The notes beneath the pieces are model-generated. The model worked only from the letters and a program-made list of their open reading frames with translations, was not told the origin of the DNA and did not search any database. From Mugil cephalus (taxonomy: Eukaryota; Chordata; Actinopteri; Mugiliformes; Mugilidae): 64,000 bases of DNA. The stretch spans positions 2,281,001 through 2,345,000 of the forward strand of contig NC_061790.1 in NCBI RefSeq assembly GCF_022458985.1. Reading direction: 5' to 3'. The stretch's first letter is position 1, and every line of letters starts with the position of its first letter. A program made the translations under genes and the position numbers. Below, piece after piece: positions 43,800 to 54,300 of this stretch.

Positions 43800-44338
43800 A
43801 CTACAGTTCATGGATCCGTCCTGCCTTGTATCAACAGTTCAGGCTGCTGTTGCTGGTGGTGTAATGGTGTGGGGGATATTTTCTTTGGGCCCCTTAGTAC
43901 AAACTGAGCATGGCTTAAATGCCACAGCCTACCTGAGTATTGTTGCTGACCATGTCCATCCCTTTATGACCACAGCGTACCATCTTCTGACGGCTACTTC
44001 CAGCAGGATAATGCACCATGTCACAAAGCTCATATCATCTCAAACTGGTTTCTGGAACATGACAATGAGTTCACTGTACTCCAATGGCCTCCACGGTCAC
44101 CAGATCTCAATCCAATAGAGGAACCTTTGGGATGTGGTGGAACGAGAGATTCTCATCATAGATGTGCAGCCGACAAATCTGCTGCAACTGTGTGATGCTG
44201 TCATGTCAATATGGACCGAAATCTCTGAGGAATGTTTCGAACACCCGAAAGTATGACATGAATAATCAAGGCAGTTCTGAAGGCAAAAGGGGATCAAACC
44301 TTTTACTAGCAAGGTGTACCTAATAAAGTGGGCAGTAA
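43800..44338 (+). mobile_element. Tc1-like element 3' half
   Basis: Transposase C-terminal half: [34 protein letters not shown], then [21 protein letters not shown] shifted frames and CDAVMSIWTEISEECFEHP. Ends with ggtgtacctaataaagtggg, then cagtaagtgta, a Tc1 terminus. Same family as 18375-19465. Confidence 0.7.
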
Positions 44339-45049
44339 GTGTAAATTGAACATAGCGTTAGTTCTGGCAGGTCATGTCATCAAGTTTACATTAGTAGTTA
44401 ACAGCAACCAGCTGCTTCAATCAGTTGATCTCCTCACAGTCTCCTATTGGACAGTTGCTTTCAGCATGCCCTATTTAAATACACCCTACTTTGTCTTCTT
44501 CCTCTGCTAACCTTTCAGCTAATCACAATCATTCATGCTTGCTGCTTTGAGGAGTCAGGCATCCTTCTACTCCTGTCACAGAGCATGAGATGACGAAGAC
44601 TTCAATGAAGCCTCCAAACAGCTGTTTTGTCAAATCTTTCTCACAGATTTATGGCCACTCTTACTCAGTTGCCCAAGGTGATTTGTGTCTACAAATCTAA
44701 CATTTGCTTTGAAAGAACCTGAGATGATGGAAATTCTAAGAGAAGAAGCTGCAACATGCATCTGATCATCTACTTATCTGCTCTTCACATGATAAAGCCC
44801 ATAGTTCAACAGCCTCATTCTACTGCAGCCTTTACAGCTTAAATGGAGAGAGAAGCTATATTTGCAGTTTGGCTCACCTTTAGATGTCGCAGCAGTCTTA
44901 AGATATTTGATATGCTGCCTGAGGCTTACTGTCCACCAGATCCTTGATAAACTGCAGGCTGCAGTTTGTGCTTCATCTACTAGTTGATTTTTGCTTATCA
45001 AGTATCTGCACGCCAAGTCAGATCGTGCCTCAACACTCTGAAAAGTACC
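44339..45049. other. Unassigned intergenic sequence
   Basis: No recognisable gene. It may include the degraded 5' part of the retroelement that becomes readable at about 45050. Confidence 0.35.
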
Positions 45050-45810
45050 TTCACAACTTCAGGGGTTGCATTACCTAAGGAGAAAACATCTGCTTTACTT
45101 CAAGCCATCGAATTTGTGGGGTATTGTGTTAGATGTGCGCTTCCCTGCTACTTGTAAACATTAAAGTGAATCAGAGAGACCATGCTGTAGAACCATCTCA
45201 AAGAGAGATTTGTTTTCTACTCAGTCGTCTCTATTTAGCTATACATGTTATTCCTCAGGACTGCTCCCTCATATCCAGGCTTCTCAACCTTTTAAAGTTA
45301 ATCATTTATCTGACACAGTAATATTGAACAATGAATGCAGGTCAGAGCTTCAGTTCTGGTCTTTGATGTTCAAGAAGTAGAACGGCATTTCTTTGTGTAT
45401 TACGATTTTCAGAATCTTTTGCAATTCGGTTTCTCACCAATTGCACTCCTCCAGTTTGTTTTGGGTGGTTCCTTAATAATCAGTTTTACTGATAAATGGC
45501 CAAAAGAACTGTCATACTCATCAAGTGGTGTCACCGCCTTTGCTTTTTTGGAAATATACCCAATTGCTGTTGCATGTCCTCTAGTGTAAGCACTAGTCCA
45601 GAAACAAATACTCATCTCCTTGTCAATGAAGCAGCAGTCAACATTATTAACCAAGAATATTTCTTAATAACCTTCATTATTATTATTGAGAAGCTCATAT
45701 TAGGACTAGATGATAAGATTGTCAATAACTTGTCTCAAATTGAATTTCATAAATTCTGCCAAATGAGTCCAGAAGCAGATCTCCGGCTTGCCCTGCCCTC
45801 CTTTTAGTCT
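45050..45810 (+). mobile_element. DIRS-like retrotransposon RT/RNase H fragment
   Basis: Frame-shifting plus-strand pieces read LAIHVIPQDCSLISRLLNL, NECRSELQFWSLM, ELSYSSSGVTAFAFLEIYPI and EAAVNIINQ then IEFHKFCQMSPEADLRL. The order (VIPQGRSFISRLLDL ... AAVNIIN ... LAPDADP) is that of DIRS1-type tyrosine-recombinase retrotransposons. Multiple stops. Confidence 0.55.
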
Positions 45811-46149
45811 AACAGTACTGGGCTAGTCCCAGTCCTGCAGTTTCGCATCCTTTTGGCCACCCACTATATGCAATCCAGTTCAGATGCTATGGTTTTCAGC
45901 CACAATTTGGCTGGGGTGTGGTTGGAGATTTTGCCTGGTATGCTCGTTTTGGGGAGTTTGTTCTTTGCCCTGGTGGACTGCTGTTGCCTTTCATGATAGC
46001 TCATGGTGGCTCATGGTGGCTGCACGAAGGTGCACCTAACAAGTAAACTTGAGTTAGCTCTCTAAAGCTAGAAAAAACAAAAACACCAAAAAACACTGAT
46101 TAAAAAGGACGTCCTGAAAGCCTGTCACTCCCTCATCATTTGAGTATAC
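45811..46149. other. Unassigned, flank of the DIRS-like fragment
   Basis: 339 nt, including a tandem ctcatggtgg duplication at about 46002-46020. No gene seen. Confidence 0.35.
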
Positions 46150-46189
46150 ATGTGTAACTGTGTCTGGAGGCAGTGCCTTATCAGGATGT

Positions 46190-47443
46190 ATCACCTATCA
46201 GGTTTTACCTGTCTCTTAGCAGGTAAGGGATTTCATTATGTTTCCAGCACACACCGTACAGAAGAAGCACTTCATCTCGAAACTGAAAATCAGTATTAAA
46301 GCTGAGGAGACTTTGGCCTAAACTCCGAATTCACTTTCCTAGTGCAGGTAAGAATTAAACTTTAACTAAATCATGACTGTTGTGAAGTTGTTTTAAATAT
46401 TTTTCCAAATGGTTTCTGTATTCAACCACTGATGCTGCTGAACACATTAGTAAAGGTTTAAGGATGTGTTTATGAAACTTGTGCAGTTTATTTAGCCAGT
46501 GTTTCATTTGTGATATTCTGGACAGACAGGTCATTTTTAGTTTCATGGTGCAGTTACACAGTTTACCAGATGAGTTCATATAATATTGAGAGGACCAACA
46601 AAAATAATAATACAATAAAAAATATTGATGTTTAATATTTATTCTCTTTATCTTAGAAATGCTTACAGCAACATACAAAAAAGTGAAAAATAATCCTTTT
46701 TTTTCTTTTTGTGTAGAACCAGCTTGTAAATACGCGATGAATTCATGTGATATGATTTGATCAAGGATGATATTCTAATGTGATAAAAATCAGCACACCA
46801 TGTTGTGTTGCAATGTGATGCAATATCCAATGTGACCAGTAGAGGGAACCATCAGGTTTCATATGCTTCGAGAAGGTTGGGAGCGGTTAGGAAGAAAGTT
46901 TAGGCTGCATGACATGCATGATGTTCATTCTGACATTAAAGTTTGAGAACAAGCTCGTTATGGATAAAACCGTAATGAAGTCGACAAGGCAGTCAACCAA
47001 CCTGGTTCATCTTTATTAAGAGCTTAGCTCTGCCCTCAGCTACCTGAAATCAGGGAAGAGAAATACAGGAAAGAACTCTGTAGAACCACAAATATGTCCA
47101 GTATGTAAGGATTGTATTGAGCTTCATCTCTTTATAAATGGTCAAGATGATTCATTTACGCAACAGCCACCTGTATGACCATCATCACCTCAGATGTGGT
47201 CAATAATACCTCTGACTACAAACTGAATAACTTTCCTCTCTCTGTTACTTTGTGTAGTTTGATGATGTGAGACAGACTTTATCTGATTGTTACAAACCTC
47301 ACTGATGTTTGGGTTGAGATTCTCTAGAATCAGGTGATGAGTTTGGCATCCATCCATTAGTATGGAATGATGTGTTGTGTTTGTGTTAAGGTGTCGACTC
47401 TGTTATGGATCAGAGTGAGGACAGAGAGCAGGGACTCTATGCC
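46190..47443 (+). pseudogene. Relic E: 5' end of a fifth NLRC3-like gene
   Basis: Contains an A/D-type 5' UTR exon ending at 46347 (ttcctagtgcag before gtaagaatt), the conserved gagcttagctctgccctcag block at 47030, and a start exon from 47391 with ATG 47405 reading [13 protein letters not shown]. At 47444 the exon runs into a minus-strand SINE and no further NLR exon follows before gene D's own 5' UTR exon at 49633. It is a truncated duplicate. Confidence 0.65.
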
Positions 47444-47720
47444 TTATCTCATCTCATCTTCTGTACCGCTTAATCCTCACTAGGGTCGCGGGGGTTGCTG
47501 GAGTCTATCCCAGCTGGTATCAGGCAAGAGGCGGGATACACCCTGGACTTGTCAATAAAAACTTACACAGAGACAAACAACCATTCACACTCACACACAC
47601 ACCTAGGGTCAATTTAGAGTCACCAATCAGCCTAACGAGCATGTCTTTGGAGGTGGGAGGAAGGCGGACTACCTGGAGAAAACCCACGCGGACACAGGGA
47701 GAACATGTAAACTCCACCCA
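47444..47720 (-). repeat. SINE-like repeat truncating relic E
   Basis: gtcgcgggggttgctggagt, ctagggtcaatttagagtca and gggagaacatgtaaactcca: the same family as 4774-5072 in reverse orientation. Confidence 0.65.
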
Positions 47721-47761
47721 GAAAGTATAGAAGTATAGAAAACTACTGTTACTGAAAAAAC

Positions 47762-48015
47762 TGTTCAATAACAGATTTCATAGAAAAACACAAATTACTT
47801 TCTGACAGTCAATACGGATTCAGACCAAACAGGTTAATGTCATTGGCGATAATTTAATCAATCGGGGAAATTACAAACGCAATAGACCACAAACAGTATG
47901 CAGTGGGAGTATTCATAGATCTTAAAAAAACCTTTCGACACAATCATAACATATTAATCTATAAACTAGAGTAGCATTGCACTGGGTGAGAGGTTACTTA
48001 GGAGACAGGAAACTA
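47762..48015 (+). mobile_element. LINE reverse-transcriptase fragment
   Basis: Frame-shifted pieces read FIEKHKLLSDSQYGFRPNRS, IEEITNAIDHKQYAVGVFID (RT motif with the first catalytic Asp), FDTIN-type, then WVRGYLGDRKLFVK. Resembles an L2/CR1-type or related LINE. Confidence 0.6.
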
Positions 48016-49430
48016 TTTGTGAAGCCACGGAGATGCTCCCAAGCTGATAGCTCTACCCACTTCACTGCCACCTAAAGTGGACCCACCATAGGAGAACCCT
48101 CTACCAAAACAGGGGAGAAGGTAATCCTGTTCACCTGATACCCTGGGTTTGGTTTTTCCATTTTCCAACACTTGACATTTCCAAAATGGTTGGTGCAAAA
48201 CCACAGAACTGACAGTTATATCCAAAACAACAAGTTAATCGACCCTCCTATAAGACAAACAGTAGGAGCCAATATTTGCCACAGGAGTTATCAAACACAC
48301 CAACCCAGTCCAGGCCAATTTACCAGCTCAAGCTAAATTAACGAGATCCTGGACGAGTCCCCGCTTGTCACAAACTGGCTCTGAGCTTGTGACTAGAGAG
48401 GGGAAACCAGTCAAGATAGTGACAGTGTTTCTCATCGTTTATTGGAAAGAAATTGAACAACTAATTTCAGCTGGTATGCGGTGTGGATAGGACATGTGAC
48501 TGTGGTGAAAAGGGGATGCAGGGGTGAGTGATATGTGTGTGCATGTGTTCTGAATGCATAAACAAAACCAACAATCAAACCCAAAACCTGGAGCGGGGTG
48601 GAGCAAGAGAGTGAAAGGAGAAAAAGATAAGCATATAATAATAAGCCAGTATTTATATCCTTAGTAGGAGCCAAAGGTGTCTCTGTTTACTTTAACGGCC
48701 GTCCCTGGTTGACAGCCAGCTCATAGGGAAGTGGTGAAGTGAGCCACAACTGCCAGAAAGGGAGGAGTCGTAACAAAATTCATTTCTGGAGGTGGAGCTT
48801 AGTTCTTCCTCATCAGTCTATGATTAGGGAGAAAGCGTTTTCAGTAGTTACAACACTGAGAAACCACATTCCTTTAATGTCAAACTACTGGGTCACAAAC
48901 CTATCATTAATTAATAATAAGGCTTAATAATAAGGTAAAGACATTACATTTAAATGAGAAGATGACGTACAGGAACAGTAAGTGCGAAACAAAGTTAGCA
49001 ACCCTGCCTTAGAGACAACATCATCTCTTTTTCTCTCCTTTTGGGCTGAACAGACTCTGAAGTTGCTTAGCAGGTAAACATGACATTAATTAGCTGGTAC
49101 ACAGAAGTATACACCTAAACACCTCAACACATATACCTACTGAAAGCTTAACAGCAGCACAACAGCTCCAATATAAGCTGTGTACATGGGTTGACTGACA
49201 ACCTGCACTATTAGCTTGGTAGAGAGAGAGAGAGGGGAGGAGAAAGAGAGCGAGGCTGATCATAACACTGCAATACAAGAGAGGAGGAAGGAGAGGGGAC
49301 ACTTCCTCTTTTGAATGTTATGTTTAAAACACATACTCTCTACTATTGTGCTGAATTTTTGGTCATCTTATCAAAAACAACCTTCTTTTAAGAAAAACAA
49401 CCAACAAAAAAATGTTTCTTTTAAAGTTGC
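48016..49430. other. Unassigned repeat-rich intergenic DNA
   Basis: A minus-strand frame at 48013-48225 (70 codons) has a retroelement-like look but no motif I can name. A-rich/GA-rich tracts lie at 49220-49300. No gene called. Confidence 0.35.
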
Positions 49431-49439
49431 TGGGACAAC

Positions 49440-49633
49440 GTTCTACTTCCTCATCATGAGGCGATGTTTACGCTCGACTTCTCTGTCAAGTTTTACTTGT
49501 TTCTGGGCTGGTAGCAGATTTACGGACAGGTTACACTTGTACATTCAGAAGTAAACAACCATGGTGACACTCGAACCCAGGATTAAACCTGGAGTGATTT
49601 CTCCCTAAACTTTAAATCTACCTTCTAGTGCAG
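49440..49633 (+). promoter_or_regulatory. NLRC3-like: Gene D 5' UTR exon and proximal promoter (A/D type)
   Basis: ttaaacctggagtgatttct ... accttctagtgcag, donor gtaagatttaaac at 49634. Closest match to the gene A exon ending at 2553. Confidence 0.55.
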
Positions 49634-51286
49634 GTAAGATTTAAACTTTTACTTGTTCGGACACAGAACATCATCACTGTTATTGATGTCTATTTGAAGT
49701 CTGCTTTCACTTCTGTCCTTACTTAATATTAAATAAAAAAGTTATGTCTTTCCAAATAATTCTGAGCTGGTTTCTGTCACATCTGAGTGAGAGTGTATGT
49801 CGATGGTTTCCTGGAACCTGTCAGTGTGTAACCAAGTCTGTAAATCACGTACTATGAGGAAAAAACATTTCAAATAAACTCTGAGTTGTTAAGGCTGTAA
49901 ATAAATCAGTAAAAGTTCAAGGATGTCTTTAAAAAATTTGTTCTGTCTGGAATATTATATTGTTTTTCGTTTTTTTTTTTCTTTTTGTTGTTGTTGCAGA
50001 ACTCGACAGGTTTACTTTCGTTTTCAGAGCAGTGACGCAGTTTATTTTGCTCAGATAATGTCGACATGATGAACTGATAAATGATAAAAAACTAATAATA
50101 TATAATATTGCTGTGTACGTTTTTTTCTCAAGCATGTATAACAGATAGCTGTACCTTATAATGGAAATGCTTAGTAAGGTAGTAAGGTACCAAAATGTTT
50201 CGTGATTACAATCTAGTCAGAGCAATTATCTAATCTCACTGCGAGAGGCCGGGTCCACCCTGGACAGTCCACAGTCTCCAGTCCACCTCAGGGCTAACAC
50301 AGAGACAAACAACCACTCACACCTAGGGTCAATTTAGAGTCAATAATTAGCCTTGGGAAAGTGGGAGGATAGCGGGGTACCTGGGGAAAACCCACACAGA
50401 CACAGGGAGAACATGCAAACTCCACCCATAAAGGGGCTGGACTCAAACCTAGACTGTCTCGCTGGGAGGGATCAGCGCTAAACACAGAGCCACTGTGCCG
50501 CCCTAGAGCAAATATCATATTTAACTTTGCAAAATAAACTTGTAAGCATGTAATAAATTCAAATAATATTTATTTCTAATTCATTACAGTAGCTTGTCCA
50601 TAAATACTCTCTGTGCATCCTCAAGTAGAGATCTGTACTTTTTAGTGAGTACATCAGTTTATTATGTGACAGCCTGACTCTTAAGATGAGACAAAAGAGG
50701 GAGTAGTGTAGTTAGTGTAGATCATATTCATAATTTAAGTAACAAAGATGAAGATTTTAATGAGGCTTCAGTCGGTACGTCTGTCTGCTGCTGTGTTTGC
50801 ATGAGAGTGAGTGTATAAGTGAGTGGGCGAGTGAAACAGAGAGACTTAACAAACCAGTTGACAGAGAAAAATATGCGGACGTGTTCAGGTGTGATACATC
50901 TGTGATAAGAGCTTAGCTCCGCCCTCAGGTACCTGAAATCAAGGAAGAGAAACACAGAGGAAAGAAAACTCTGAAATCTGTCCAGTATGTTAGAGTTGTA
51001 TTAACTTTCATCTCTTTAAAAATGGTCGATAATTAATTTAACCAACGACCAACATTATACACACAATCACCTCAGATGTGGTCGATAATACCTCTTAGTA
51101 CAAACTGAATAACTTTTCTCTGTGTCTTCATTTAGTTTGATGTTGTGAGACAGACTACAGTTCTTCGAGAACATACACCAGTGAGATCTCATTTAATTCC
51201 CATTAAATATCTTCATTAGATCCAGTGTTCTGTTTAGTCTGATTGTTACAAATTATGTGTGAATGATGTGTTGTGTTTGAGTTAAG
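49634..51286 (+). other. Gene D 5' UTR intron
   Basis: Homologous to 2554-3737 of gene A in its first and last parts, with the conserved gagcttagctccgccctcag block at 50908. Interrupted by a SINE at 50230-50505. Confidence 0.5.
50230..50505 (-). repeat. Full-length SINE-like repeat, minus strand
   Basis: On the minus strand it starts gggcggcacagtggctctgt, then tttagcgctg (tRNA-like head). It continues with gtttgcatgttctccctgtg, ctaaattgaccctaggtgtg and gtggactgtccagggtggac. Confidence 0.65.
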
Positions 51287-51389
51287 GTGTCGGCTCTGTT
51301 ATGGATCAGAGTGAGGACAGAGAGGAGGGACTCTCTGCCTCTAAACCAGATCCATGTGAGGAATATGACGACCAAACCAGAGCTCACAG
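51287..51389 (+). CDS. NLRC3-like: Gene D exon 1 (start exon)
   Basis: ATG at 51301, [20 protein letters not shown], ending with donor gtgaga at 51390, phase 2. Confidence 0.85.
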
Positions 51390-54300
51390 GTGAGATCTGG
51401 ATCCTAATCCACAACTGTTCTTCATGTCAGAGTTCAGAGTCTCTCTAGTCTCATCAGGAAAAGTCAAACATCTGGATGTGTTGTGTTGAAGGCCAGAGAA
51501 AGAGGAGAGGACGGACTCTCCTCCACCCAGCTGTGTGTCCATGAAGAGTGACTGGTCCATGGGGCTACCACTTCATTTTAAAGGACAACATTCTTCTGCA
51601 ACTAAGTAAGTCAAAAGGCATAAACTTTTACATTTTTTTTTCTGTCTTCCCTTACATAAGTCTCATTATCTTATTGTTGTTAGAGAGTCACCATTCAAAC
51701 ATCCAGTTGGATGTTGGCCATAACTCAACCGAATTTACATAAATATAAAATATGATAATTAATAAAGGCACTGTAACTGTTCTTTGTTCATAATAACAGA
51801 GTTCAATTCTCAAATGGTCTTGCTTGCTTGCTCTCTTTTATACCCACTCAAAGGTACTCAAAGCCACCAATTCGCTCACACAAGCACCCACCAGTGCCAC
51901 GCACTGGGCAACTTGGGGGTAGTTAGAAAAAAAAGGAATTGAATAGAACAGAATAAACAGGTAAATAGATAGACAAATAGATGGATAAATAAATAAATAA
52001 ATACGTTAAAACACGACAAATAAGATTCTCTAACAAAACAAAACAATTGAATAGATATTATATACAATAATATCAGGTGATTACCTAAATGTTGCAATTT
52101 GGGTGCACCCTATAAACCTGAATTCTTTGTTTCAATTTCAAATTTCTTTGATCTAATATAACAATTTTCAATAAACCATAGGGAAAAAAGAAACAAAATA
52201 CCCCTGGTATTCTGAAAGGGGCGTTTCACTTCAAGACAGCTCAGTCGACAAAACAAAAGTAATATGTGCCTTGTGTCCGAGGGAATTTCACTATCACTGA
52301 AGTACTAGCAGTCTGAGCTACCACCTACGAGCAAATCATCGCAGCAGTGCAGTCCAGGCTAGCAACCAGCAGATTTGTCAGACCTCTATGGTTGAGAGTG
52401 TTAGTCGTCGCCGACCACCGGATGAAACCAAGTTAACTACAGCAGTGGCAAAATGGGTGGCAACTGACTACAGACCGTTGAACATTGAGCCTACCACACC
52501 AGTGAGTGTAGCAGGACCTGTCCAATGACCACGGGATATCTAGGGTTTACTTCACTCTACATCAAGTGGGTGGCTCACCATTGCTTCACTTCACTTCACT
52601 GGAATAGGCAAAACAAAATCAAAAAGAACAAAATCAAAAAGAACAAAAACAAACAAACAAAAACCTGACCTGTCAACAGACAGGGTCAGAGAAATATCAT
52701 CAGTTATTTAGTTATACAGTTATCATTTACAGCTACCATGGCAACAGTTACCATGACACAAAACAATATGCAATACTGCACATATTGGTTAAACTGCTTC
52801 TTATAAATAATCATTTTAACGTTTTAATGTTCTATATTCTACAATACAATCATGAACCAATTCAAGAGTAAAACAAAACAAAATAATTCATTAAAACCAA
52901 CAATCAACAATCAACACCGATCTTTGTGTTCAGTGGGGCACAGGCACAAAACGGCTCTGGTACCCGGTACCGCAACAGGGGTTCTACACAAAAAGTAAAC
53001 TAATAAACAAATGTACTTTTGGTGACATTATGAGCGAAACAAAACATTCTTGGATTGTGCCTTTACCTTGCTGCTGAAAGCAGTAACAGACGAGGAGGAA
53101 GTTGTCCATACACAGACACACCAACGCGAGTTAGGAGCAACCGCTAAGTGCTAGCAGACGAGCTAACGGTAGTTAAAAGCTAACAGTAGTAACGGCCACA
53201 AACTTTAGCCGGCGAGTTAACGGTAGTCCAGAGCCAATAGCTTTAACGGCCAATGGCAGTAACAGCTAAAAACAACAGTCGTTACCACATCAACCGTATC
53301 AACTCACTTTCTGTTGTTGTTTTTTTTTAGCAAACACTCACTGACTGTTCGTTTGCCTTCTGTAGACTCTGTTTCACTGAATTTATCTTGTTTTTCTTCC
53401 TTTAGTTCACTTTGCTCCCTTTACAAAACTCTGCTCCAACTAGATGTTCTCTGTCTCTGCGTAGACTGACGGTCACTCACACTCAAATATACCGGTGGGC
53501 TAAACTGTGTTTACAGTTCTCTAATTGGCCAGTCTGACCTGATGTATTCAGAGGACATAAAAACATGGGGAAAATTGATAGTGAACGAAACCATACATAC
53601 AGTTTTCCTATTAAATGAAACAATAAATAAAACATTAATTTCCTTTCCTTTTCTTTTTATAATTTATTTATGTAGCCCAATATATTTAAAGGGTTATATG
53701 GGGTTCTCCCGGGTGGACCAAAAGGTTCTTTTGTTTGTGCTTATGCGCCAAACAGCAGAGTACCCAATGTTTTTGGAGGCCCTGGGACAGACACTGGATT
53801 GTGCCCCAACTGAGGACTCCATTGTTCTCCTGGGGGACTTCAACGCTCATGTGGGCAATGACAGCATGACCTGGAGGGTTGTGATTAGAAGGAATGTCAT
53901 GCCTGATCTGAAACATAGTGGCGTTCAGTTACTGGGCTTCTGTGCAAGTTGCAGTTTGTCCTGGGAGGCCCAAACAAATAGTAAGGGTCTGCTGGGAATG
54001 CCTAGCGGAAGAACCTGTTAAGATTCAACTCCCACCTCTGACAGAACTTCAACCACATCCCGGGGGCAGTTGGGGACATTGAGTCCAAATGGGCCATGTT
54101 CCAATCCGCCATTGTCGTGGTGGCTGTTGCGAGTCACGGCTGCAAAGTCACTGATGCTGGGCGTGGCAGCATCCCCAAACATGCTGGTGGAACCTAGAGG
54201 TGAGGGAGAAGGCTGAAGAAGGAGGCCTACAGGACATGGTTGGTCTGTGGGTCACCAGAAGCAGGTGACCGGTACTGGATAGCTAGCGGTCACACAGCAG

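Noticed and set aside
48013..48225. Minus-strand 70-codon frame as a novel small protein
   Set aside because: It sits in retroelement debris with no splice or promoter context. I suspect a gag-like fragment but cannot support it.
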